A model generated the notes under the pieces. The model ran no database searches. It was not told the origin of the DNA and worked only from the letters and a program-made list of their open reading frames with translations. The translations under genes and the position numbers were made by a program. Below are positions 14,737-23,149 of a DNA stretch of 64,000 bases, piece by piece. The DNA lies in the NCBI GenBank assembly GCA_036307445.1, contig JAXJXP010000005.1:1-64000 (forward strand), written 5' to 3'. Numbering within the stretch: the stretch's first letter is position 1; every line of letters begins with the position of its first letter. The stretch comes from HGM11525 sp036307445 (lineage in GTDB: Bacteria; Bacillota; Clostridia; UBA1381).

Positions 14737-15771
14737 ATGGCAGAAGCATATAAAGCAGCAGGTGTAGACGTAGAGGCAGGTTACGAATCTGTCAGACTGA
14801 TTAAGGATCATGTGAAGAGAACGACAATTCCTGGCGTACTTGGCGGTATTGGCGGTTTTGGCGGTTTGTTCGAAATTCCGTCAGGCTACAAAAATCCTGT
14901 ACTTGTATCAGGAACAGACGGTGTAGGTACAAAGTTAAGAATTGCGTTTTTAACTGATAAGCACGATACAATAGGTCAGGATTGTGTTGCAATGTGTGTA
15001 AATGATGTTGCTTGTTCTGGTGCAAAACCGCTCTTTTTCCTTGACTATCTTGCCGTGGGGAAGAACAAACCGGAAAGAATTGCTGAAATCGTTAAGGGTG
15101 TAGCTGATGGTTGTGAATTGGCAGGCTGCGCACTTGTAGGTGGAGAAACTGCTGAAATGCCCGGTTTTTATCCTGTTGACGAATACGATCTTGCAGGCTT
15201 TTCTGTTGGTATTGTCGAAAAGGAAAACATTACTGACGGAGCAAGAGCAAAAGCTGGCGATGTTCTTATAGGTATTGCATCAAGCGGTATCCATTCAAAT
15301 GGTTACTCGCTTGTAAGAAAGCTTTTTGACCTTAACTCTGACGGAGCTGCTGATAGAATTGCTAAGTACTCTGATGAACTTGGAAAAACTATTGGTGAAG
15401 AGCTTTTAACTCCGACAAGAATATATGTAAAGCCGTTGCTTTCGCTTATCGAGAAGGTTGGCATAAACACAGTATCGCATATTACAGGTGGAGGATTTAT
15501 CGAGAATGTACCCCGTATGCTACCTGATAACTTAAATGCTGTTATAAGAAAAGGAACTTGGGACGTTCTTCCTGTGTTTGATATGATGAGAAAGCTTGGA
15601 AATCTTACTGAGATAGATATGTATAATACATTCAATATGGGTATTGGTATGATTTGCGCTGTTGACTCTACAAAAGCTGATGAAGCTATGAGAATCCTTG
15701 CAGATTGTGGCGAAAAGGCATATATTATCGGAGAACTTAAGGCTGGAAACAAAGAGGTAGAAATATGCTAA
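14737..15771 (+). CDS. purM: Phosphoribosylformylglycinamidine cyclo-ligase (AIR synthetase)
   Basis: A 344-aa ATP-dependent enzyme closing the imidazole ring of AIR. Motifs include YKAAGVDVEAGYESV at the N-terminus, the glycine-rich LVSGTDGVGTKL loop, DCVAMCVNDVACSGAKPLFFLDY, LVGGETAEMPGFY and HITGGGFIENVPRML. Length is standard. It is preceded by AGGAGG and overlaps purN by 7 nt. Confidence 0.96.
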   Translation: MAEAYKAAGVDVEAGYESVRLIKDHVKRTTIPGVLGGIGGFGGLFEIPSGYKNPVLVSGTDGVGTKLRIAFLTDKHDTIGQDCVAMCVNDVACSGAKPLFFLDYLAVGKNKPERIAEIVKGVADGCELAGCALVGGETAEMPGFYPVDEYDLAGFSVGIVEKENITDGARAKAGDVLIGIASSGIHSNGYSLVRKLFDLNSDGAADRIAKYSDELGKTIGEELLTPTRIYVKPLLSLIEKVGINTVSHITGGGFIENVPRMLPDNLNAVIRKGTWDVLPVFDMMRKLGNLTEIDMYNTFNMGIGMICAVDSTKADEAMRILADCGEKAYIIGELKAGNKEVEIC

Positions 15772-16352
15772 AGAGAATAGCTGTACTTGTTTCAGGTGGA
15801 GGAACTAATCTTCAAGCACTTATTGATGCTCAAAAAAACGGAATTATCAAAAGTGGCGAAATTGTTTGTGTTGTTTCAAACAAGCCTGATGTATATGCAC
15901 TAAAGCGCGCCGAAAATGCAGGCATTGAAACGGCTGTAATAACAAAGAAGGATTACGGTGAAAGCTTTGATAATAAGCTAACTGAATACCTTACCGAGCG
16001 CAAGATAGATGTTGTTGTTTTAGCAGGATTTCTTGCTATTATCAAAAAACCGCTTTTGGATGCATTTCCTGACAGAATAGTTAATGTACATCCGTCATTA
16101 ATTCCGGCATTTTGCGGTGATGGATTTTATGGACTTAAGGTTCACGAAGCGGCGTTAGATTACGGTGTTAAGGTAACCGGTGCCACTGTTCACTTTGTTA
16201 ATGAAATTACCGATGGTGGAAAGATTATTATGCAAAAAGCTGTTGAAATAAAAGATGGCGATACACCGGAAGTATTACAGAAACGAGTTATGGAAGAGGC
16301 TGAATGGAAGATTTTGCCTGAAGCAGTAGAAAAGCTATGCAGCAGTTTATAA
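15765..16352 (+). CDS. purN: Phosphoribosylglycinamide formyltransferase (10-formyl-THF dependent)
   Basis: A 195-aa enzyme forming FGAR from GAR. Motifs are VLVSGGGTNLQALIDA (phosphate binding), VLAGFLAII, the catalytic NVHPSLIPAFCGDGFYG and VKVTGATVHFVNEITDGG with its Asp. The start overlaps the purM end and the stop overlaps the next ribosome site, so it is translationally coupled. Confidence 0.95.
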   Translation: MLKRIAVLVSGGGTNLQALIDAQKNGIIKSGEIVCVVSNKPDVYALKRAENAGIETAVITKKDYGESFDNKLTEYLTERKIDVVVLAGFLAIIKKPLLDAFPDRIVNVHPSLIPAFCGDGFYGLKVHEAALDYGVKVTGATVHFVNEITDGGKIIMQKAVEIKDGDTPEVLQKRVMEEAEWKILPEAVEKLCSSL

Positions 16353-16366
16353 GGAGGCTGAATTAT

Positions 16367-17080
16367 TTGAATAAGTTGAATATTTTTGATGAATTAAAGA
16401 GTAATGCTTATCCCGGACGTGGTATTATAATTGGCAAATCTCCCAATGGTAAATTTGCTGTAACTGCATATTTTATTATGGGTAGAAGCGAAAACAGCCG
16501 CAACAGAGTCTTTGTTGAGGATGGTGATGGCATAAGAACTCAGGCTTTTGATCCGTCAAAGCTTTCCGATCCACACCTAATTATATATGCTCCTGTGCGT
16601 GTTCTTGGTAATAAAACGATTGTTACCAATGGAGACCAGACTGATACAATTTATGAGCTTATGGATAAACAGATGACCTTTGAACAGGCACTTCGTACCC
16701 GTGAGTACGAAGATGATGCACCAAACTACACACCAAGAATTTCAGGTATAATGCATATTGAAAAAGATGTTTATAACTATGCGATGTCAATTCTAAAATC
16801 AGCAAACGGAAATCCTGATTCCTGCAGAAGATATACATTTAGTTACAATAATCCTATTGCGGGTGAAGGACACTTTATTCATACATATATGGGAGACGGC
16901 TCACCGCTTCCAAGTTTTGAAGGAGAGCCTAAAGAGATAGAACTGTATGATGATATGGACTCGTTTGCAGACGGTCTTTGGAATTCGCTTAATGAGGATA
17001 ACAAGGTTTCCTTGTTTGTAAGATACATTAACTTAGAAACAAACGAAACCAAGAGTAAAATTTACAACAAAAACAAGTAA
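16367..17080 (+). CDS. IMP cyclohydrolase, PurO-like
   Basis: A 237-aa protein resembling the stand-alone IMP cyclohydrolase family first described in archaea (PurO). Features are NAYPGRGIIIGKSPNGKFAV, AYFIMGRSENSRNR, the FDPSKLSDPHLIIYAPV stretch and YTPRISGIMH. It would convert FAICAR to IMP. I start at TTG 16367, 9 nt after AAGGAGG (16351-16357); an ATG 30 nt upstream lies inside purN and lacks a site. It sits directly before the AICAR formyltransferase, supplying the second half of what is usually the bifunctional PurH. Confidence 0.85.
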   Translation: MNKLNIFDELKSNAYPGRGIIIGKSPNGKFAVTAYFIMGRSENSRNRVFVEDGDGIRTQAFDPSKLSDPHLIIYAPVRVLGNKTIVTNGDQTDTIYELMDKQMTFEQALRTREYEDDAPNYTPRISGIMHIEKDVYNYAMSILKSANGNPDSCRRYTFSYNNPIAGEGHFIHTYMGDGSPLPSFEGEPKEIELYDDMDSFADGLWNSLNEDNKVSLFVRYINLETNETKSKIYNKNK

Positions 17081-17093
17081 GGGGACAGGAATA

Positions 17094-18266
17094 ATGAAAG
17101 AAATGCAGTTAAAATATGGATGTAACCCCAACCAGAAACCTTCAAGAGTATATATGAAAGAGGGAGAGTTGCCGATTGAGGTGCTAAACGGTAAACCTGG
17201 CTATATAAATCTACTTGATGCCTTTAACGGATGGCAGCTTGTTAAAGAGCTTAAGAAAGCAACAGGACTTCCTGCAGCTACTTCTTTTAAGCATGTCTCT
17301 CCTGCAGGTGCTGCTGTAGGCTTACCGCTTTCAGATACACTTAAGAAAATTTACTGGGTAGATGATTTAGAGCTTACACCGATGGCAAATGCGTATGCAA
17401 GAGCAAGAGGCGCTGACAGAATGAGTAGCTACGGAGATTTTATAGCTCTTTCTGATACTTGCGATGTTCCAACTGCAAAAATGATTGCAAGAGAAGTTTC
17501 TGATGGTGTAATTGCTCCTGATTATGAGCCTGAAGCTCTTGAGATTTTAAAATCAAAGCGCAAGGGGACATACAATGTAATCAAGATAGACAGAAACTAT
17601 AAGCCTACTCCGGTTGAAACTAAAGATGTTTTTGGCATAACATTTGAGCAAGGCAGAAATGAACTTGATATTAACGAAGAGCTTTTGGCAAATATCGTTA
17701 CAGATAATAAAGAAATGACGGCAGATGCTAAACGTGATTTGATGATTGCACTCATTACACTTAAATATACACAGTCGAATAGTGTTTGTTACGCAAAGGA
17801 TGGTCAGGCAATAGGTATAGGAGCAGGTCAGCAATCAAGAATTCACTGTACAAGGCTTGCAGGCAATAAGGCAGATATTTGGTGGCTCAGACAGTCTCCA
17901 AAGGTACTCGGTCTTAAGTTTAAGGATGATATCAGGCGTGCAGACCGTGATAATTCTATTGATGTGTATATTTCAGATGAATATGAAGACGTACTTGCTG
18001 AAGGCGTATGGCAGACAATATTCACCGAAAAACCCGAGCCATTTACAAAGACAGAACAGAAGGAGTGGCTTGCAAAAAATACAAATGTTGCACTCGGCTC
18101 CGACGCATTTTTCCCGTTTGGCGACAATATTGAAAGAGCTAAAAAGAGTGGTGTTAAATATATTGCACAACCAGGTGGTTCTATTCGTGACGATAATGTA
18201 ATTGAAACCTGCAATAAATATGGTATGTCTATGGCGTTTACCGGTATCAGATTGTTCCATCATTGA
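17094..18266 (+). CDS. AICAR formyltransferase, stand-alone (PurH C-terminal domain homologue)
   Basis: A 390-aa protein covering only the AICARFT part of PurH. Motifs are LKYGCNPNQKPSRVY, the substrate segment ATSFKHVSPAGAAVG, SNSVCYAKDGQAIGIGAGQQSR and the C-terminal SDAFFPFGDNIE. The N-terminal MGS-like cyclohydrolase domain of PurH is absent. It would formylate AICAR with 10-formyl-THF. With the PurO-like gene 13 bp upstream the last two purine steps are carried by separate proteins. Confidence 0.93.
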   Translation: MKEMQLKYGCNPNQKPSRVYMKEGELPIEVLNGKPGYINLLDAFNGWQLVKELKKATGLPAATSFKHVSPAGAAVGLPLSDTLKKIYWVDDLELTPMANAYARARGADRMSSYGDFIALSDTCDVPTAKMIAREVSDGVIAPDYEPEALEILKSKRKGTYNVIKIDRNYKPTPVETKDVFGITFEQGRNELDINEELLANIVTDNKEMTADAKRDLMIALITLKYTQSNSVCYAKDGQAIGIGAGQQSRIHCTRLAGNKADIWWLRQSPKVLGLKFKDDIRRADRDNSIDVYISDEYEDVLAEGVWQTIFTEKPEPFTKTEQKEWLAKNTNVALGSDAFFPFGDNIERAKKSGVKYIAQPGGSIRDDNVIETCNKYGMSMAFTGIRLFHH

Positions 18267-18277
18267 TTTATTACGAA

Positions 18278-18308
18278 GCCTCTCCTTAAACGGAGAGGCT
18301 CTGTTTTC
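18278..18308 (+). terminator. Terminator of the purine cluster
   Basis: GCCTCTCC (18278-18285) pairs perfectly with GGAGAGGC (18292-18299), followed by TCTGTTTTCTT. hemW begins shortly after, so readthrough is possible. Confidence 0.75.
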
Positions 18309-18322
18309 TTAAGGAGTAAGCT

Positions 18323-19417
18323 ATGAATAAAGGACTCTATGTTCATATTCCGTTTTGTGTACAAAAATGTAAATATTGTGATTTCGTCTCATATACAGGC
18401 TGTGATTACTCGCAGTATATTGATTCATTGTGTAATGAACTCGATTTATGGAAGGGTGAAAATATTGATACAGTTTTTATTGGAGGGGGAACACCAACCA
18501 TTTTACCGCCAAAACTGATTGATAAGCTTTTCACGCATATCAATCGTACATTCAAGCTTGATCAGAATACAGAATGGACGGTAGAAGCTAACCCAAAAAC
18601 AGTAGATACCGAAAAGCTTATGCTTATGAAATCCCTAGGAGTTAACAGAATTTCGCTTGGTGTACAAAGCTTTAATGATTATGAGCTTAAAAAAATAGGA
18701 AGAATACACACATCAAAAGAAGCTCAAGAGACAATCTTACTTATAAAAGAGTATTTTTCTAACTTTAATTTAGATATTATTTCAGCCCTGCCTGACCAAT
18801 CCTACGAAAGCTTTATAAGGACAATCAAAACTGCAATTAGTTTTGACCCTACACACATTTCCTGTTATTCTCTTATTCTTGAAGAGGGAACTCCGCTACA
18901 CGCAGAACACAAAAAATCACCACTAAATTTACCCGACGAAGACACAGAAAGAGATATGTATAACAGTATGATAGACATTCTCACTGACGGTGGCTATCAT
19001 CAGTACGAGATATCCAATTTTTCTAAAAAAGGGTATGAGTGCAAGCATAATCTGAAATATTGGTGTTGCAGAGATTATATTGGCGCAGGTATTGCAGCTC
19101 ATTCACTTGTAAACGGAGTGAGAAATGAGAACACTAATCAGCTTGAAAAATACATAGTAGGTTCTTATAGTGCTGGAACAACAGCATTAACCAATTCAGA
19201 TAAAATCTCAGAATATATCATAATGTCCTTCAGGTTAAGAGAGGGCATTGATGAAATAGAGTTCAATAAACGATTTTCTAAGGATTTTTCGGCAGAATAT
19301 AAACCGGCACTGGAACGGTTTATTTCGATGGGACTTATTGAAAAAACCTCATCAGGATACAGACTTTCTCGTGAGGGAATAAATGTTTCAAATTCGATAT
19401 TATGTGAATTTGTTTGA
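18323..19417 (+). CDS. hemW: Radical SAM heme chaperone HemW (HemN-like)
   Basis: A 364-aa protein with HIPFC and the radical-SAM triad Cys12, Cys16, Cys19 (CVQKCKYCDF), the FIGGGTPTIL segment, SLGVQSF and a short HemN C-terminal domain. HemW inserts heme into target proteins and lacks the extra Cys of true coproporphyrinogen dehydrogenase. hemW immediately before hrcA is a conserved Firmicutes order, supporting HemW over HemN. Confidence 0.9.
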   Translation: MNKGLYVHIPFCVQKCKYCDFVSYTGCDYSQYIDSLCNELDLWKGENIDTVFIGGGTPTILPPKLIDKLFTHINRTFKLDQNTEWTVEANPKTVDTEKLMLMKSLGVNRISLGVQSFNDYELKKIGRIHTSKEAQETILLIKEYFSNFNLDIISALPDQSYESFIRTIKTAISFDPTHISCYSLILEEGTPLHAEHKKSPLNLPDEDTERDMYNSMIDILTDGGYHQYEISNFSKKGYECKHNLKYWCCRDYIGAGIAAHSLVNGVRNENTNQLEKYIVGSYSAGTTALTNSDKISEYIIMSFRLREGIDEIEFNKRFSKDFSAEYKPALERFISMGLIEKTSSGYRLSREGINVSNSILCEFV

Positions 19418-19454
19418 GAGATTATGAATAATTTGTAAAAATACCAATATTTAC

Positions 19455-19483
19455 TTGACAAATAGAGTAAATAGTGGTATTTT
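19455..19483 (+). promoter_or_regulatory. Heat-shock operon promoter
   Basis: TTGACA (19455-19460), a 17-nt spacer and TATTTT (19478-19483), with the CIRCE operator starting 7 nt downstream at the expected transcription start. Confidence 0.8.
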
Positions 19484-19490
19484 ATTATTG

Positions 19491-19517
19491 TTAGCACTCG
19501 AGCGGTTTGAGTGCTAA
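19491..19517 (+). promoter_or_regulatory. CIRCE operator (HrcA binding site)
   Basis: A perfect CIRCE: TTAGCACTC (19491-19499), nine bases, GAGTGCTAA (19509-19517). HrcA binds it and represses the operon until heat titrates GroE. This is direct autoregulation of hrcA-grpE-dnaK. Confidence 0.97.
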
Positions 19518-19545
19518 CAACTCTGTAAAGGGAGAGGGTGGTAAG

Positions 19546-20598
19546 GTGGATTTATCTGAAAGAAAACAAAAAATTCTTCAGGTCATTATTGACGAATATA
19601 TTGGTACCGCTGAACCAGTTGGCTCCCGCGCAATTTCTAAACGTGATGAGCTTGGTTTATCGAGTGCCACCATCCGTAATGAAATGGCTGACCTTGAGGA
19701 TATGGGTTATTTAGTAAAGCCTCATACATCTGCGGGCAGAGTTCCGTCTGATATAGGCTACCGTTTTTATGTCAATTCTCTTATGCAAAAGTACCAGCTT
19801 GGAATGGAAGCGATAGAAGTATTGAGAAGCGGACTTGCCGAAAGGGTAAATCAGCTTGACACGCTCATTAAAAAGGCAAGTATGATAACATCAGCACTTA
19901 CAGAGTACACAACTGTCGTAACAGCTCCTATGCTTAGTCGCTCTGTTATTAGAAAGATTGATGTTATAGCAATGTCGTCAGGGACTGCGATGCTTATTGT
20001 TGTTACAAAATCAGGTCTTGTTAGAAACAGAATGATAGCAGTCGATATTTACGAAAAGGATGCTACAAAAATTTCAGAACTTCTTAACAGGTTCTTTGTC
20101 GGGGTTATTACTGACTGTATTACAGAGGCTGAAATTTCCGAGCTTGCGATTGCGGCAACACAAGCAGGCTTGCCGACAGCTGCGATTAAAGTTGTTTTGT
20201 CGAGTGTATATGAATTTATAACTAATATAGATGAATATGATGTATATGTCAATAACGCGAGGTCAATACTTCAATATCCGGAGTTTGCAGACGTTGACAA
20301 AGCTCGTGAAATGCTTGATTTCCTTGAAAACAGAGATAATTTGATAAAGATAATTGACAGTGGGCATAATATTGACGGTGTTGGTATAAAAATCGGAACG
20401 GAAAACAATGCTAAGGAACTTGAAAATTCTAGCCTTGTAACTGTTGACTATAGACTAGGCTCAAGGACTTTAGGTAAAATAGGTGTAATCGGACCAAAGA
20501 GAATGAACTACGCAAAAGTAATTGCAAGTCTTGACCTTATATCCGACCACATAGATAAAATTTTAGAACAGCTTTACAGTACAGAAGGTGAGGGTTAG
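19546..20598 (+). CDS. hrcA: Heat-inducible transcription repressor HrcA
   Basis: A 350-aa repressor. The N-terminal winged HTH has LSERKQKILQVIIDEYI, EPVGSRAIS, LSSATIRNEMADLEDMGYL and the HTSAGRVPSD(I)GYR motif, followed by the GAF-like dimer domain. GTG 19546 is chosen, 8 nt after GGAGAGG, since a longer frame starts inside the CIRCE element. Binds the CIRCE at 19491-19517. Confidence 0.96.
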   Translation: MDLSERKQKILQVIIDEYIGTAEPVGSRAISKRDELGLSSATIRNEMADLEDMGYLVKPHTSAGRVPSDIGYRFYVNSLMQKYQLGMEAIEVLRSGLAERVNQLDTLIKKASMITSALTEYTTVVTAPMLSRSVIRKIDVIAMSSGTAMLIVVTKSGLVRNRMIAVDIYEKDATKISELLNRFFVGVITDCITEAEISELAIAATQAGLPTAAIKVVLSSVYEFITNIDEYDVYVNNARSILQYPEFADVDKAREMLDFLENRDNLIKIIDSGHNIDGVGIKIGTENNAKELENSSLVTVDYRLGSRTLGKIGVIGPKRMNYAKVIASLDLISDHIDKILEQLYSTEGEG

Positions 20599-20599
20599 T

Positions 20600-21136
20600 A
20601 TGAGTAAGGAAAATACATCTGTAAATAATGAGGAGATTATAGAAGACGTTTCTGAAGAGGTTGTTGCCGAAACCGAAATTGAAGAAGCGGATGATACAAC
20701 AGCAGAAGATAAGTATAGTGAACTCGAAGACAAATATATGCGTCTTCTTGCTGAGTATGACAACTATCAGAAAAGAACAACAAGGGAAAAGGAAGCACGT
20801 TACAGCGATGCAGTTATTGATACCGCTGCAGCATTCCTTCCGGTTATGGATGACCTTGTAAGAGCTTTGGAACTTGAAGTTACAAGTGACGAAGCTGTCA
20901 AGGTTAAAGATGGGATAGAGCTTGTTGCTAAGAAGCTTAAAGATGTACTCAGTAAGCTTAATATTGAGGAAATAACTGCTGTTGGCGAAGAGTTTGACCC
21001 GAATATTCATAATGCAATTCAACACGTAGAGGATGATACGGTTACTGAGAATACTGTTGTTGAAGAGTATATGAAAGGATACATTTATAAAGGCTCAAGA
21101 GTCGTACGCCATTCGATGGTAAAGGTGGCAAATTAA
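20600..21136 (+). CDS. grpE: Nucleotide exchange factor GrpE
   Basis: A 178-aa cochaperone that releases ADP from DnaK. An acidic disordered N-terminus (about 45 residues) precedes the long coiled-coil helix (YSELEDKYMRLLAEYDNYQKRTTRE) and the beta domain ending in YKGSRVVRHSMVKVAN. ATG 20600 is one base after the hrcA stop with GGTGAGGG upstream. Second gene of the CIRCE operon. Confidence 0.95.
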   Translation: MSKENTSVNNEEIIEDVSEEVVAETEIEEADDTTAEDKYSELEDKYMRLLAEYDNYQKRTTREKEARYSDAVIDTAAAFLPVMDDLVRALELEVTSDEAVKVKDGIELVAKKLKDVLSKLNIEEITAVGEEFDPNIHNAIQHVEDDTVTENTVVEEYMKGYIYKGSRVVRHSMVKVAN

Positions 21137-21190
21137 GTGCAATAGATGCACATTAACATATATTATTCATAAATATTGGAGGAACTTATT

Positions 21191-23038
21191 ATGGCAAAAA
21201 TTATTGGTATAGACCTTGGTACAACTAACAGCTGTGTTGCAGTTATAGAGGGTGGTAATCCTACTGTTATTGCAAACTCAGAAGGCGGAAGAACAACTCC
21301 GTCAGTAGTTGCATTCAAAAAGGATGGAGAAAGAATTGTAGGTCAGGTTGCAAAAAGACAGGCAGTAACCAACGCAGACAGAACAATTATGTCAATTAAG
21401 AGAGAAATGGGTAGTTCTTACACAGTTTCTATTGATGGAAAAGCATATACACCACAGGAAATTTCAGCAATGATTTTAACAAAGCTTAAACAGGATGCTG
21501 AAAGCTATCTCGGTGAAACTGTTTCTCAGGCAGTAATTACCGTTCCCGCATACTTCTCTGACTCACAGAGACAGGCTACAAAGGATGCAGGTAAGATTGC
21601 AGGACTTGAGGTTTTGAGAATTATTAACGAGCCGACTGCAGCTGCTCTTGCTTACGGTATGAATGACACAGACCAGAAGGTGATGGTTTATGACCTTGGC
21701 GGTGGTACATTCGACGTATCAATACTCGAAATAGGTGATGGAGTATTTGAAGTTCTTTCTACAAACGGTGATACAAAGCTCGGTGGAGATGACTTTGATG
21801 ACAGAATTATCAAGTATCTTGTTGATGAATTCAAAAAGGAAAGCGGAATAGATCTATCAAACGATAAGACTGCTATGCAGAGACTTAAGGAAGCTGCAGA
21901 AAAATCAAAGATTGAGCTTTCGGGTATGGTTACATCAAATATTAACCTTCCGTTTATCACAGTAGACCAGGATGGTCCTAAGCATATGGATATCACTCTT
22001 ACAAAGGCTAAATTTGATGAGCTTACTTCCGACCTCGTGCAGAAGACTATTGTATGTATTAGAAACGCTATGAATGACGCAGGACTTTCGAAGGGCGATA
22101 TTGATAAGGTTCTTCTTGTAGGTGGTTCTTCAAGAATCCCTGCAGTTCAGGAAGCTGTAAAAGCAGAAATGGGTCAGGAGCCGCACAAGGGAATTAATCC
22201 TGATGAATGTGTTGCAATTGGTGCTGCTGTTCAGGCGGGCGTTCTTGGCGGAGACGTAAAGGACCTCCTTCTTTTAGACGTTACACCGCTTTCGCTTGGT
22301 ATTGAAACAATGGGTGGAGTATTTACAAGACTCATTGACCGTAACACTACAATTCCTACTAAGAAATCCCAGATTTTCTCAACCGCTGCTGATGGTCAGA
22401 CAAGTGTTGAGGTCCACGTTCTCCAGGGTGAGAGAGATATGGCACAGTATAATAAGACACTCGGACGTTTTAGTCTGACAGGTATCGCTCCTGCTCCAAG
22501 AGGTGTTCCTCAGATAGAAGTAACTTTTGATATCGATGCAAATGGTATTGTTAAGGTTTCTGCTAAGGATATGGGTACTGGTAATGAGCAGAAGATAACA
22601 ATTACATCTTCAACAAATCTATCTGACGAGGATATCGATCGCGCGGTAAAAGAGGCTGAAAAGTACGCTGAGGAAGATAAGAAACGTAAGGAAGAAGTAG
22701 AAACAAGAAATAATGCCGAAAGCATTGTATATCAGTGCGAGAAGACCCTTGGTGAGCTTGGAGATAAGATCGATGCAAACGATAAGTCTGATATCGAGTC
22801 TGAGATTGCAAAGGTGAAAGAAGTTCTCGGTGGTACAGACAGCGAGGCTATAAAGAGTGCAACAGAGTCGCTGCAACAGAAATTCTATAAAGTTTCAGAA
22901 AAGCTATATCAACAGGCAAACCCTCAGGGTGCACAGGGTTTTGACCCTAATAACTTCCAGGGTGGCGCAGATACAAATGCAGCCGGAGCAGATAATGTCT
23001 ATGAGGCAGATTATCGCGAGGTTGAAGAAGATAAGTAA
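21191..23038 (+). CDS. dnaK: Molecular chaperone DnaK (Hsp70)
   Basis: A 615-aa Hsp70. The ATPase domain shows IIGIDLGTTNSCVAV, VITVPAYFSDSQRQATKDAG, NEPTAAALAYG, MVYDLGGGTFDVSI and LVGGSSRIPAV, followed by the linker DLLLLDVTPLSLG, the substrate domain and a helical lid with a Gln/Gly/Asp-rich tail. ATG 21191 follows GGAGG (21178-21182). It folds nascent and stress-damaged proteins with GrpE and DnaJ. Confidence 0.98.
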   Translation: MAKIIGIDLGTTNSCVAVIEGGNPTVIANSEGGRTTPSVVAFKKDGERIVGQVAKRQAVTNADRTIMSIKREMGSSYTVSIDGKAYTPQEISAMILTKLKQDAESYLGETVSQAVITVPAYFSDSQRQATKDAGKIAGLEVLRIINEPTAAALAYGMNDTDQKVMVYDLGGGTFDVSILEIGDGVFEVLSTNGDTKLGGDDFDDRIIKYLVDEFKKESGIDLSNDKTAMQRLKEAAEKSKIELSGMVTSNINLPFITVDQDGPKHMDITLTKAKFDELTSDLVQKTIVCIRNAMNDAGLSKGDIDKVLLVGGSSRIPAVQEAVKAEMGQEPHKGINPDECVAIGAAVQAGVLGGDVKDLLLLDVTPLSLGIETMGGVFTRLIDRNTTIPTKKSQIFSTAADGQTSVEVHVLQGERDMAQYNKTLGRFSLTGIAPAPRGVPQIEVTFDIDANGIVKVSAKDMGTGNEQKITITSSTNLSDEDIDRAVKEAEKYAEEDKKRKEEVETRNNAESIVYQCEKTLGELGDKIDANDKSDIESEIAKVKEVLGGTDSEAIKSATESLQQKFYKVSEKLYQQANPQGAQGFDPNNFQGGADTNAAGADNVYEADYREVEEDK

Positions 23039-23041
23039 TCT

Positions 23042-23072
23042 TTGGGGGGCTGTCATATTGACAGTCCCTTGA
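23042..23072 (+). terminator. Hairpin after dnaK, likely partial terminator
   Basis: A GGG-CTGTC arm pairs with GACAG-CCC (about 23045-23067) around ATATT, followed by TTGATTTTG. The T-run is short. It separates the CIRCE-controlled operon from dnaJ, which has its own promoter. Confidence 0.55.
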
Positions 23073-23097
23073 TTTTGAAAAAAATTACAGTAATGTA

Positions 23098-23126
23098 TTT
23101 ACAAAGCACGCAGTATTTGATATAAT
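23098..23126 (+). promoter_or_regulatory. Separate dnaJ promoter
   Basis: TTTACA (23098-23103), a 17-nt spacer and TATAAT (23121-23126). An inverted repeat ACAGTAAT (23087-23094) and ATTACTGT (23125-23132) flanks it and could be an operator. No CIRCE is present here. Confidence 0.75.
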
Positions 23127-23149
23127 TACTGTGTTTGAGGTGAATTTTA

